From positions 4,455,501 to 4,519,500 of the forward strand of contig JARHVA010000638.1 of assembly GCA_037957365.1 (NCBI GenBank): DNA of 64,000 nt, given 5' to 3'. The position numbers were made by a program, and so were the translations under genes. Position 1 is the first letter of the stretch. Every line of letters begins with the position of its first letter. The notes under the pieces were generated by a model. That model made no database searches, had not been told where the DNA came from, and saw nothing but the letters and a program-made list of their open reading frames with translations. Source of the DNA: Torreya grandis. Lineage: Eukaryota > Streptophyta > Pinopsida > Cupressales > Taxaceae. Below, piece by piece: positions 49,741-60,812 of the stretch.

Positions 49741-50389
49741 TATTGACATGAGAATAATGTTTTTACCAGCCTGATGGCTACCTATTTTGCACAATATACT
49801 TTTGATCGGTATGGCTGTTATCACATGATCCTATATTTGGGTGATCAATATCACCAACCAATAAATCAGTGCAACCATGGCTGCATGCATTTCTTATAGC
49901 TATTGACACAGGAATAATGTATTTCCCAGCCTAATGGCTACCTAATTAGCACACTATAGTTTCGATTGGTGTGGCTGTTATTGCATGATCCTATGTTGGG
50001 TTTTAAATGTCACTAAGCAATAAATCAGTGGAACCATGGTTGTATGCATTTTCTTATAGCTATTGACACAGGAATAATGTTTTTACTGGCCTGACGAGGT
50101 ATTATTTGCACACCATAGTTTTGATTGGTATGGTTGTTATTGCCTGGATCCTATATTGGCTGATTAATATCACCAACCAATAAAACAGACGTAGCTGCAT
50201 GCATTTTCTTATAGCCATTGACACAGGAATAATGTTTTTACCAGCCTGTTGACTACCTATTTTGCACACGTAAGTTTTGATTGGTATGGCAGTTATTGCA
50301 TAATCCTATGTTCAGTGATCAATATCACCAAGCAATAAATCAGTGTAACCGTGGCTGCATGCATTTTCTTATTGCCATTGACACATTTG
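49741..50389. repeat. Tandem array: four units of 155-160 bp
   Basis: Units start at 49741, 49901, 50061 and 50216 with TATTGACA or CATTGACACAGGAATAATG; a fifth start at 50376 breaks off after CATTGACACA. Each unit holds TTGATTGGTATGGCTGTTAT, a CACCAACCAATAAATCAGTG-like stretch and ATGCATTTTCTTATAG. Differences between units are moderate. Nothing coding is seen. Confidence 0.88.
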
Positions 50390-51716
50390 GGGGACTCCGT
50401 TTCTGTAAAGGCACAATTACTTGAAACCTACCAACATTTGTACCAGGGTCATTCCTTGTCTATAAATGTACAATTAATTGCAATCTTCCAAAATTTGTAC
50501 CAGCGAAATTCCTCCTGTAAAAACACAATTACAAAATCTTCCAACAAATATAATAATATTTTATAAAGATATTCAATTATGTCATTCATTTCTCATTGCT
50601 TTTCAGACCACACCGCCAAAATTAATTTGCATCCCCAGCCATGAAATTAAAGCATGCAGAAAAAGCATGACTGCATTACAAATGGAATACAATTTAATAC
50701 TTCAGCTGTAACATTGTACTAGACCAAACATGTTAAAATAAAACACTGTAAAGTCCTAGGTACCACATAAAACAAAGGTGCGGTTAAATGTAAGCCTCTT
50801 GAAATGAAATAAATTTTACTTGAGGTTAGTTTCAGAACCAGAAACATAGGCCTTAAAAATACAGAATGTAAATCTTGGCATACAAAAAATAACATGGTCA
50901 CAACTCTGTTAAGATGAAACAGAAAATTCAAAAGTTTCAGAAATAAATATAACATCAAAACCTTAAGACTTCATCTAATAGCAAGAATCTTGAACCCCAG
51001 AATAAATCCAAATAGCAAATAGCAACAAAAAGGATTTTGATTGCTTTGTTATTCCGGAAAATAAGAATGGCTCCATATTTTTAGACAACAATCCTTTGAC
51101 TTTAAATTATTGCAACCAGCTATTAATTTACAGAGTTACACCTGGAGACAAGGGAGTGTAGGTACTGGTATGGGGCGAAATGCCATTCAAATCAGGGTAT
51201 GTAAGTGAATAAGTGTTTGGCTATATGATATATAAAAGTGGGGGAGGAAGGGGATGTGATCATCCCTATAATGGAGTTTCCTATTTTTTATAAGAGATTT
51301 TAATTGCAAACTAGTCCAGCATACAACTTTTTAGCAAATGCATGCTAGTTGAAAACTGAGTCATACCTTAAAAACATATTTCAAAGCAGCTTCAAAAGCC
51401 ACATTTATAAATCTATATATTTTGTTTCTCAAATAAATTTGCAATATGGCAAAGAAAATCGCTCAAATGTTCAAATACACTAAAGCCCAGCTTCATGATG
51501 TCTATGGCATCCGGCATACAATCTCATAACTAATTGAAGCAGCTCTCCAGCTCACCTGTTGATATGTTAACATTGTAACTACAAAACAGAATCTCAGCCC
51601 CTCCCATGTACCTTTGATCTTACAATAGCCGCATAAAAAAATCTCGAACATTCGCACAGTTACAACTCATCCTTTAAATATACCAAATATCCATATATGG
51701 TTAGAAAGCAAACTTA
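50390..51716 (-). other. Probable 3' UTR and downstream flank of the zinc-finger gene
   Basis: No gene is seen on its own account. The part next to 51717 would be the 3' UTR of the minus-strand terminal exon. A polyadenylation site was not fixed; TTTATT (AATAAA on minus) occurs several times, so none is decisive. Confidence 0.4.
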
Positions 51717-51783
51717 TCAACCTTGTTTTCCACCATGCTTAGCAGCATTGTGCTGGGACAATGCAGATTCTGTGGTAAAGTTC
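51717..51783 (-). CDS. Terminal exon of a C2H2 zinc-finger protein gene
   Basis: On the minus strand, a good acceptor (TTGCTTTCATTTTAACAG, 51801-51784) leads into 67 coding bases: one base completing a codon, then NFTTESALSQHNAAKHGGKQ, Gly and a TGA stop at 51719-51717. The residues fit the second half of a C2H2 zinc finger exactly: F-x5-L-x2-H-x4-H. The first half (C-x2-C) must lie in an upstream exon at higher coordinates, which I could not locate. The following intron sequence is packed with repeats for kilobases, as in conifer genes. The finger probably binds nucleic acid. The gene family is not recognised, so no symbol is given. Confidence 0.72.
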
Positions 51784-52095
51784 CTGTTAAAATGAAAGCA
51801 ATTAGACCACAGCATAGCAAGGAAGTACACCCACATTTCAAAGAATTACAGAAAATTTACTAAAAATTAAGACCAAAAACTAAGACTCTATACAAATCAA
51901 ACAATAATATCCGGAATATACCGAAATACTTCTCAAGTAAAACACCAGAGCCAAAAAATAATGCCATACAAATCAAACAATAATATACGGGATATACTGA
52001 GGTGCTTTATAAATAAAATAAAGCAAAGCAAAAAGCCAGAGAGCAAAGTTGTGGAAACAAATAAATCCAAAGTTGAGATACAAATCTGATAACTA

Positions 52096-52164
52096 ACTAG
52101 AGTGCATGCTATTTATTCTATATAAATAGCATTTGCATGTATTAAAAATAGCATGCACTCTAGT
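52096..52164. repeat. Hairpin with perfect 19-bp arms
   Basis: ACTAGAGTGCATGCTATTT (52096-52114) is exactly complementary to AAATAGCATGCACTCTAGT (52146-52164), with a 31-base loop. A tiny foldback element or a small-RNA hairpin are both possible; there is no target duplication. Confidence 0.85.
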
Positions 52165-52626
52165 CAAATAAAAAAATGTTCCGAACACAACTGATACCAA
52201 AGCACAATTGCCAACTCGATAGAAACACTGCAATTTTATGTCAAATCTAACCCAAAAAATTCAAATTATACAGCAAGACAAAATCAGCAGTTTCAAATTT
52301 TAATAATATTGCCATAGCTACTGTGTATGGAACATTTACACATGTATCAACTACTAAATAGCAACTACATAGTAAATCTACAAGCAGGAGATATGGCCAA
52401 AAAGACAGAACTCGGTAACAACTCAAACTTGAGTCACGTTGAAAAGAAGCTTAAAGAAGGGATTCCAATTATTTGAAAATTTCAGAATAACTAGGCTAAT
52501 CATCATAGCACCTTTTATAAAGCAAAACACTCTTTACAATCTCTAGGATAAATAAGTTCAAACAAAAACTAAAATTTATCTAAAACTGGCTATCACATGA
52601 CCAACATAGCTATTTGATCAAGAAGC

Positions 52627-53650
52627 AAAGAAGGAGCTCAGAGAATTGTTGAATGGATTTTATTCATCCTCATGGGCTTTAATCAGATTAACGAGAGAAC
52701 TCATCACAGCACCTTCTGTACATTCTATTAGAGTTGCCTCCAGAAAAATGGAACAGAAAGAAAACAGCCTTCCGTAAGGCTACAACTCAGTCACTTCATT
52801 AAACAGTTTATTGCATTTTAGTTATCCACAGTAAAATTAATTTTGGATTAAACTTGTCCCAATAAAAAAAGCAAGGAGCTCCTTCTTGCTTCATATAAGA
52901 GTTTTTAACCATGAAGCTGAGAGGGAGTTGAATACAATTTATTTGTCCCCAGTAAAATTTATGTCTGATTCACAATGCTTATCCCCAAATAGTAAAGCTA
53001 AGAAGAAGCTCAGAGATTTGTTGAATGGATTTTACTTATGCACATTAAACTTCTTTCCGATTAGAGAGAGAGCTCATCCTTTCGGATTAAGGAGAGAGCT
53101 CGTCGCAGCCACTTCTATACACCCATTTACCATAAACCCCAGATAAATCAAAACTAGCTTCTAAAATAAAACTGCTTTAAACAGGAATTTTTTATAGTTG
53201 CTTGATTAAACAGAAGATAAGAAGGAGCTCAGAGAATTGATTAATGGATTTAATTTATCCTCATAGGACATCTTTCAGATTAACGAGAGAGCTCATCATA
53301 GCCACTTCTATACATCCATTCATCATTGTCCTCATGTAAAATGAAGAGAATTTAAACAAATTTTTGAAGGCTTAAACTCAGTTACTTCATTAAAAAGTTC
53401 AAAAAGACAGCCAGAACCACTCAAATGAAGCCAAATTCCATAACATTAATTTATGCAGTAATGTAACCTAGGAGTAAACAGACTACTAAGGATCCCAAAG
53501 ACTTGGTTGAATGTATTTATGCAACGTCATAGAACACTTTTCATCTTCCTGCAGGAATGAACTAGCTACTGCACTCACTGTAAAGGAACTCAACTCAGAC
53601 TTGTTGAATGGATTTTATTTATCCTTATAGCATTTAATTTGGATTAACAA
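52627..53650. repeat. Irregular array of related units in the presumed intron
   Basis: The phrase GAAGGAGCTCAGAGAATTG followed by (T/A)T(G/T)AATGGATTT and, some 40 bases on, TTAACGAGAGAGCTCATC recurs near 52629, 52999, 53220 and, weaker, 53480 and 53583. Spacing is irregular (about 100-370 bp), and unrelated stretches intervene. Confidence 0.75.
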
Positions 53651-54302
53651 GATAGCTAATCACAAACCTCAACCGACTTATTATTATTCTTTCTCAAAAT
53701 AATGAAAAACATAAAACAAAATTCTACTTGTCATTGGTACAAGGAACTCGATGTACATCCTACATGATCAATTACAAATAGAGGTGAAATTCACATGCAC
53801 AAATGCCTTCACCAGATTCACGCCATTCAATTAAACTTATGCTAATACATACCATGTCTGTCTCAGTTTATTTGACAATATCAGATCATTTCAAATTTTA
53901 AAGGCAGCCCTCAAAAGCAGATTGTATATAAAACTGGGGAAAAAAATCATGTTACTAACTATGAGTGGGCAACAGACGTTATTTATTTCTTTCAGAAAAC
54001 ACAAGAGCGAAAAAAACAGATGAAGCCCCACCATGCACAGAATTGTAATTTGAATTCTCTTCCACCAATGACTTGCACAAAGGAAAAGACGCACAACTAA
54101 TTGAAAATAAGCAGCCCACAATTAATTCAATAAGTCATTGCCCATGCAATGTCGTCACCATAAAGTGGCATGCTACTATTGATGCATGTGTCTATAGTAA
54201 CAAAATTCTCATTAGTAGAAACCTCCGTTAAAGCCAAAGTGTCTGTAATAAATCATCTGCAACTTCCTCTGCAAGAAGTTGAAGAATTTCACAACCATGA
54301 GT

Positions 54303-54597
54303 GAAGAGAATGGAATGCACAGATAATGCAAAAGCAACACGAGATATGTTGTGCCCTTAGACACCAATATACTTCATTAAAGATAAAAGGAGCTATCAAT
54401 AAATGGATCACCTTATAAAGTGAAGATGGATTGTTATGTCAATTACAAAATATAATATAAAGTTATAAACACACTAATGTCAACCAAGACCAAAGTGAAT
54501 GATTACACATTTCAACATAAGTTGCCTCTAACACACATAAGCAATATGTTTTGTGGATGTGTATGCATCACCAAACAAACGCACAAACAGATATTAG
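54303..54597. repeat. Direct repeat D, left copy
   Basis: It matches 63301-63700 in the same orientation: ACACGAGATATG, TCAATTACAAAATATAATATAA / TCAGTTACAAAATATAATATAA, GACCAAAGTGAATGATT and AAGTTGCCTCTAACAC occur in order. Confidence 0.8.
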
Positions 54598-54689
54598 AAT
54601 CTGTAATACTTGTGGATAGAATTTGAAGGGTCGGAGGAGGGGGTAACACTTTCTAAGTTTCTACATAGAGTAGGAAAAAGGTTTGGGGT

Positions 54690-55765
54690 TTGTGGGCTCT
54701 CACACTTGAGCAGAGGGCAGAATCTATCAAGTTGAGATATCTCAGACTCCATTCCAACAATTTGTGCCCTTCTTCTAGCACTTCTAGCCCTAAGACTTAT
54801 TTCTCTCATGCTACGGCTAGTGGTACATCTCCTGCAGTTCCAACTTTTGGGATGAGTGGAGTGGAGGCTGGGGGTAAGAGAAAGGTTGTGGCACCCAATC
54901 CAGTTTTTGACAAGTTTGATGTGCAAGCTAAGGAGGAGGTTGACTCTGCCATTGGAATCAAAGATTGCCAATAACATCATGTTTCATGTTGCTTGCTATC
55001 CTTATTTCAAGGAGGCTACTGGCCAAGGTATCCAAAGCAGTTGCATCTTGCCTCCTGGAGAGACCAAACAGAGGACTACCGTCTTGGACAAAAACTATTC
55101 CAAAGTGAATGTATTGATGGAGGAGATGAGGGCTACATGGGTCTCAAATGAACGCAGCAGAAACATAGATGGGTGAACTGACATTAAACACCACCTACTC
55201 ATCAACGTGGTATTGAGAGAGGCCATTGACAAGATTGGGCCTTCCAGTGTTGTACAAGTAGTCATAGATGCAGATAATGTGTGCAAGGCAGGGGAAAAAC
55301 TAGTTAAGGCTGCCTACAGGGTACATGATATCTTCTGAATCCAATGTTGTGGGAATGCAGTGAGGGATATCAGCAAAATTGATTGGGAATAAAAGGTAGT
55401 GGTCGATGCTAGGGATGTTCATTTTCAACCACCCCATATCACCAACTCTATTCCACACCTTTAAAAGGAAGGAATTCCTCAAGCTAATGGAGATCCAATT
55501 TCACACTACTTTTTTTTTTGGAGAGGATGCTTGCGTTGCAAAAGGCTTTCAACTTATGATCATGACAAAGGAGTGCACTTGATAGTGGGAGAAAGACAGA
55601 TCAGGGGAAGAGGGTGAAGGAGTCGGCGATGAGCGAAACATTTTGGGCAAATGTGAGATACATCACATCAATTATATCTCTAATTTTCAAAGTCGTGAGA
55701 AATGGGCTTTCCAACAGTCCCAACCTTGGGGAAGTATGCAAGTGCATTTATACCAGCCGAAGGTA
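54690..55765 (+). pseudogene. hAT-family transposase remnant (DUF659 type)
   Basis: Plus-strand frames give KRKVVAPNPVFDKFDVQAKE, then after a frameshift near 54957 IMFHVACYPYFKEATGQGIQ, LPPGETKQRTTVLDKNYSKV and MEEMRATWVSNERS. A stop falls where the family has DGWTD, before TDIKHHLLINV, followed by LREAIDKIGPSSVVQVVIDA. Later parts read KAFNLMIMTKEW and FWANVRYITSIISLIFKVVR (about 55540-55710). This is the DUF659 and downstream region of plant hAT transposases. The block usually found between the LINV and LREAIDKIG motifs appears deleted. Catalytic function is lost. No terminal repeats of the parent element were identified. Confidence 0.82.
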
Positions 55766-56911
55766 CTACCATCAACATGTTTAGCAAAAAATTTAAAGGT
55801 GAGGGAGACCCGGTAGAATTCTTCCGTTGAATGAAGGCCCCGTAAAAAATATATAGCCCAGAGGAAGCTTCAACAAGCAGAGTTGAGTGGCTCGGGTTTA
55901 CTAAACTTGATGTTTAAAAAGCTTCAACTATAGATAGGCTCACATTGACACAAGACAAGCTAGAGCTGGTGGCAACTGTATGGACCTAAGAGATTTCTTT
56001 GAACACTTGCCATTTGCCTCCTTTCACAAGGTTCTAGTTACTCCATTGCTGAGAGGCATTGATCTACATATAGCCTGTGTTGTCGATATGGATATGGGTA
56101 CGACAATCGGATACGGGGATGTTTTTTTTTTTTTGGGGGGGGGGGGGGGGTGTTTGGATACGACCATACAAAAATATATATAAAAAATTAAAAATATAGC
56201 CATATAAGCAAAATTAACCACATAATATGCATAGAGGAAACATAATAAGTTAAAGAACCACAAAACATACTACTAATTCAATGCCAAATATCATAATATT
56301 CAATTGTGGAACTTAGATTAGTCTTATTTATTATTACAAGTACATAGTACAAATGTTACAACTTACAACATATGGACAAAAATAAAGACACAAGAAAATG
56401 CACTCTCTGCAGTTTGGTGAAGATTACGATGGGATGACCTGGTGTTAAATCAACTTAAGACTATGCCCTGCTCTCTTCTTTGAGCTTATTCACAAGTTGA
56501 GCTTTTGTATTATACCTGTGCAACTGATCTTACCGTATGTACTGCACAGAAAGAGTCTTGCAGAACGATATTTTTGGGACATAAAGAATAAGCAAAAAAA
56601 GACAACTGATTTCAACTCTCCCTCATCTTGGTCATGTTACAGACATTTTTTTCCTTTATTTTGGCAAGGCTGAAACACGATCCAATAACTGGAAGACTTG
56701 CTGACTTGCTCTGGCAACCTTCACAGCTGTTGTATACAGCCCTAATAAAGAAGATACAGATGAATCAACCGAGGCTCACGTTTTGAAAACAGTCAAACAC
56801 AGCCAGCCATTGAAACTGCAGAGAGGTTTTCATACTTTGTTTTGTTTTTTGAAGTCCATGTTTGATTTTCTATTAAGCAAAATTGAAAAGAAAAAAAAAA
56901 TTGCAGGAAAC
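55766..56911. other. No supported gene
   Basis: It contains unrecognised sequence, a T13-G16 homopolymer pair at 56122-56150 and AT-rich spacer. Confidence 0.45.
56122..56150. repeat. Homopolymer pair T13-G16
   Basis: Thirteen T (56122-56134) are followed directly by sixteen G (56135-56150). A G16 tract is rare and prone to sequencing error. Confidence 0.8.
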
Positions 56912-57002
56912 GCCCAGGGAGCGTCCCTGGGCTGTGGATATGCCCAGATTCGTCACCCAGACGTACCCGGGCATATCCACAGCCCAGGGACGCTCCTTGG
57001 GC
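56912..57002. repeat. GC-rich inverted repeat, 34-nt arms
   Basis: Arm 1 (56912-56945) and arm 2 (56969-57002) are complementary except at a two-base site near the outer end, with a 23-base loop. Each arm is itself partly palindromic (CCCAGGGAGCGTCCCTGGG). Beyond arm 2 the motifs GCATATCC and CTCCCAGGG recur (57001-57038). An A10 run lies just to the left. No protein is implied, although short frames cross it on both strands. Confidence 0.88.
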
Positions 57003-57522
57003 ATATCCCTGCGCTCCCAGGGCCTGGGGGGGCGTATCCAGTAACATAGCATATAGCTAGATCCAATTTGTTATAAGGAACAGGGTTAGCTCTAGAAGAG
57101 TGTTGAAGCTTGTTGCTCATAGTGTGGTTTGACCCTGCATGATTGCAAGTCAAATGAGTATAGGGAGAACCCAACATTACAATAGGATGTAGACTTTGCA
57201 GAGCCAATTTAGGTTGACAACAACCAAGATGTGCAGCCAGGATTGGTATGGATCCCCTTGCAAGACACAGATGAGTCCAGTTGTTTCACCGATGAGCAGA
57301 CTCTAAGATCCTCAAATAATGACTCCTATTTCTGAGCTACAAACCATACATTTTGTTTGGGCCCAAGCAAGTCAATATGCTCTTTTCAGCTCTGAGTTTG
57401 GCATTGTACTTTCTAATTTTGAGTAAAGACAATCATAGTTTATAGTTCACAAATTTGGATTATCACGTGAATTATTGGATCAATGGTTGGATTAATGGTT
57501 TTATTTGTACTTAAATTGTTTT
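57003..57522. other. No supported gene
   Basis: Unremarkable AT-rich sequence; nothing recognised apart from the motif echoes next to the inverted repeat. Confidence 0.4.
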
Positions 57523-57790
57523 AATTTCAGCTTATTTTATTTCTTAGGGTAACTTGGGACATCATCGGGCCCCAGCCCAAGCATGGAACCATTACCCGTA
57601 TTTAAGCACCATTATTTGTGCCCGTGACTTGAAGACCACATTATGATGTCACCCCCTTGAATGGGAGAATCCATCAGGAGGTGGGTCATCTTTTATCACA
57701 GAGTGGGAATTGAACTTGCATTTGCCTATATTGCCTGCATCCCTTTTTACAATTACACCACAACCCAATGAATAATTTCAGCTTATTTTA
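57523..57790 (-). mobile_element. tRNA-derived SINE with 17-bp target duplications
   Basis: The body (57540-57773) is bracketed by AATTTCAGCTTATTTTA at 57523-57539 and 57774-57790. On the minus strand the 5' end has GGTTGTGGTGTAATTGTAAA (box A-like) and, about 40 bases on, AGTTCAATTCCCACT (box B-like; consensus GGTTCGANTCC). The 3' end is A-rich (AAGAAATAAAA). SINEs are transcribed by RNA polymerase III and copied by LINE enzymes. The 17-bp duplication is perfect, suggesting it is younger than its surroundings. Confidence 0.82.
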
Positions 57791-58379
57791 GATGGTTTAA
57801 TTTAATTTTAATCTTTTTAATTATTTGTACTTTAAAGATTCAAATATTAATTTTTATATATTATTTTAATAGCTGTCCCAAATAACAAAGAATTTTCTGC
57901 TGTACCTGAAACCTCCTCCTCGAGATGCATGGAGCATTGCATTAGTCTCTTCTTGTGAATGATCAAGAATCTGCTAATCACACACTTGTCTTGGCTATCT
58001 TTTCAAGCTCACAAATATGTGCATGGCATGCAAGCGTTGTGTCAGTTTTTCTTGCAGAATCCACATATTAGTTTCTCTTATGGCTCTTTTGAAAGACTTC
58101 TAACAACTGCTTTTTTGCCATTTTGTCTTTTCAGATTTCGCCTAAGGAAAAGGAAGCAGCCTTAGGGCCATTTTTGGGACATGAAACCCGAATTTTGGGT
58201 GGTGATTTTCTCATATTTCTCAAATGTCACTTTGATGCCAAACAAGCCAAGTTAAAATTCCTTGAAAGTAAGCCCTTTTGGCTTCAACATGAGCATTCAA
58301 ATACTTTTTAAATAACAACAGTCCCATATGCAAGGTAAGTTATTAAGATTAATATTGACATACAACTATTATTTCCTTC
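57791..58379. other. No supported gene
   Basis: The plus-strand open frame 58123-58311 (MSFQISPKEKEAALGPFLGH at its start) matches nothing I recognise. Confidence 0.35.
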
Positions 58380-58770
58380 TATTCCTGTGACAATGTCAAA
58401 TTTGAGATTTATGCGCAGTGCAATATACTCTTCAACATTGTCAAAGTCTCCGAGCTTGAGATTTGTGATCTCCGTCTTCAATTTAATAACCTGTGTTGAT
58501 TACCTTCCCAAAGTAATCCTTAAAATTCTTCCACATTTCATGAACTTCTTGCTTCTCTTTGGTACGAAGAATCAAATCTGGTTCAACAAGCACATGATCG
58601 GTCCATGAGCTTCATCCTTATAACGATTATGCTGCTTATTTTCATCAATGTTGGTGTTCGAGCCCATATACATCCACAGCCCTTTGCTTTTGAGCAACGC
58701 AATCATTTGATCTCTCCAAAGACCGTAATTAGACCCATTAAACTTGGTTATATTAATGTTGAAATCCATC
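58380..58770 (-). pseudogene. Ty1/copia Gag fragment
   Basis: The minus strand begins near 58770 with MDFNINITKFNGSNYGLWRD then QMIALLKSKGLWMYM, the N-terminal signature of plant copia Gag (F-x-G-x-N-Y-x-x-W and K-G-L-W). It is continued after frame changes by EKQEVHEMW and LKTEITNLKLGDFDNVEEYI near 58450-58390. Gag would package element RNA. No LTRs or pol of this element were found nearby, so it is an isolated, broken piece. Confidence 0.8.
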
Positions 58771-59388
58771 AAGTTCCTGCACAATTTCACTCTTATAGCT
58801 ATAAAATTGGGCTGAAAGAACTGCATCAAATGCATAGAGCTCAAAAATTGTGTGATCAACTAATACCATACACAAGTTATCGAAATTTTTCAATCACCTT
58901 TCCTGCACACAAGGAAAAACTGCCTTATGACAATCAAAAGGACATCACATTTAAGCTAAATGGTTCATACCCTAAATTGACAAATCTGAAAAAACAAAAG
59001 ATCGTGACTCTTATTATTCTACAAAATCAGCAAGGATCCCAAGACATGTACAATTTTTGATTTGGGAAAAAACAGTAATATCTCTTCCGTTCATGGATCA
59101 AGAGCACGAAAAACAAATTGCTCATTGGTTTGATGGCCCCTAAGGGAGGGTAGTCTAAACTCAAATTCGGTGGCACTTCTAGAGGCAATCTCAGAATTGC
59201 AGGTATGGGTTGTATCTTAAAAACGTCTCAGGGCATATTAATTGTGGCTTCCTCCTCGTTCTTGCCTAATGGTCACCCTCAATTGACAAATCTGAAAAAA
59301 CAAATAATTGACTCTTATTATTCTACAAAATTCAGCAAGGATCCCAAGATATGTACAATTTTTTATTTGGGAAAAAACAGCAATATCT

Positions 59389-59396
59389 CTCAACTT
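59389..59396. repeat. 8-bp target duplication, left
   Basis: CTCAACTT, identical to 60813-60820. Confidence 0.88.
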
Positions 59397-59605
59397 CATA
59401 GTTACCATGTTCGGAAAGTTCGGATTGTTTGGAAGGGGAAAAAAGTTCGGAAGTTCGGGATTTTACAAAAAGCTCAGTTCAGTAAGTTCAGTTTAAAATT
59501 TTATAAATTTAAAAAATTATAAAAAATAAATATATTATACATATTAAATATAATATTTTTATATACTAATATTATATATTTATATTATAATAATATTTTA
59601 TAAAC

Positions 59606-59636
<31 letters not shown>

Positions 59637-60812
59637 TAATATTTTATAAATTATAATATATAGCTATAAAATTATAAATATATAATATAATATAATATTA
59701 ATATTTTATAAATTATAAACTCTATTATCATAGAATAGGTATACGGGGAAAACCTTTAATAAATCTCAAAATATGAATGCCTGATAATAAAGAGGCATGT
59801 CTAAAACACCGATAACCATAGTTACATGTTCTATTCGGAAGGGGGAAAAAGTTTGGAAGTTCAAGATTTTGCAAAAAGTTTAGTTAAATTTTATAAATTT
59901 AAAAAATATATAAAAAATAAATATATTTTTATATCATACATAAAAATAAATAAACATTTCAATTAAATAAATTAAAATGAAACAAAGAATTAAATGTAAA
60001 TTTAAAAAATAAAATAGTATAAATTTTAAAATTAAATAAAAATTAAACAGCCTATAATTAAACACAAATTTACAAAAATCATTCGTTATACATGTAAATA
60101 AATATAAAACAAAGACATTTAATTTTTTAATATTTAATAAAAGAATATATTAATATAACTATAAGTTTATTACGAATGTTGAATGTTAACAATGAACATT
60201 CCTAATGCGGTGATATCCTCCCTACAGTCCGCACGAACATACGACTCCCTAGGGCTCGACTTGTCTCTGTAGTGGAAGAAGGATGAATAACAACCACTAC
60301 TTGAACGGTATGCGACGATATCCACCCTGTAGCTAGCCTCTGCCTCAAACCCCTACTACAGACCAGATAGCATGAAATAAATTGTAAACTGCAGATAGCG
60401 TGACGGCAAACCCCGACTACAGACCACGTGATAACTGATAGCTTTCGAACCATGACTACAAGCTGCGTGATGCAGTCTTAAGGCACGAATTTGTGTAATA
60501 CTAAATGGCAAACTGCGTTATTCATTCTCCACTAACTGGTGATTGCATTAGATCGCACGGCTGTCTTCGATTTCCTATTTTCTGCTCGTCTAGGGTTTCT
60601 TGTTTTTCAACAGAACAAGGGCGAGTGATTTTAATATTTTGTAAGATTTCGTGTGTGTAAATGTTAATATTTTATATGCTCTTTTAAATTTTTTTAACCA
60701 AAATAAAAATAAAAAATTTAGGGCGTCAAATTTTACCGAATAAATTCGATTAGTGGAAAATGTTCAATCCGAATCGAATGTCAGCCATGTTCGGACGAAC
60801 ATGGTAACTATG
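59397..60812. mobile_element. Non-autonomous DNA transposon, hAT-like (1416 bp)
   Basis: The ends are perfect 17-bp inverted repeats: CATAGTTACCATGTTCG at 59397 and its complement ending at 60812. They are flanked by identical 8-bp duplications CTCAACTT (59389-59396 and 60813-60820). An 8-bp target duplication is typical of hAT elements. Inside are an AT microsatellite (near 59606-59632), a second copy of the 5' end (CATAGTTACATGTT at 59817) and a distinctly more GC-rich block (60200-60600). No transposase is encoded, so it depends on one in trans. It interrupts the second LINE RNase H unit. Confidence 0.88.

Larger units (their letters stand above)
51784..54302 (-). other. Presumed intron: low-complexity, hairpin and dispersed repeats
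   Basis: No coding domain is found on either strand. The minus-strand open frame 53891-54121 is hydrophobic without motifs. The hairpin and the recurring GAAGGAGCTCAGAGAATTG units are listed separately. Confidence 0.4.

Noticed and set aside
49741..50389. CRISPR-like array
   Set aside because: The units are whole 160-bp tandem repeats without unique spacers, in a plant-type genome.
54594..54980. 128-codon minus-strand frame
   Set aside because: It is antisense to the hAT transposase remnant, whose plus-strand motifs are clear.
55980..56263. Open frames with poly-Gly or poly-Pro/Lys
   Set aside because: They are created by the T13-G16 homopolymer pair.
56783..57207. Overlapping open frames on both strands at about 57 kb
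   Set aside because: They exist because the GC-rich inverted repeat lacks stop codons; the similar peptides on both strands reflect the palindrome.
58605..59060. 151-codon plus-strand open frame, the longest in the window
   Set aside because: Its first part is antisense to the copia Gag fragment and the rest is LINE spacer; there is no motif or plausible composition.
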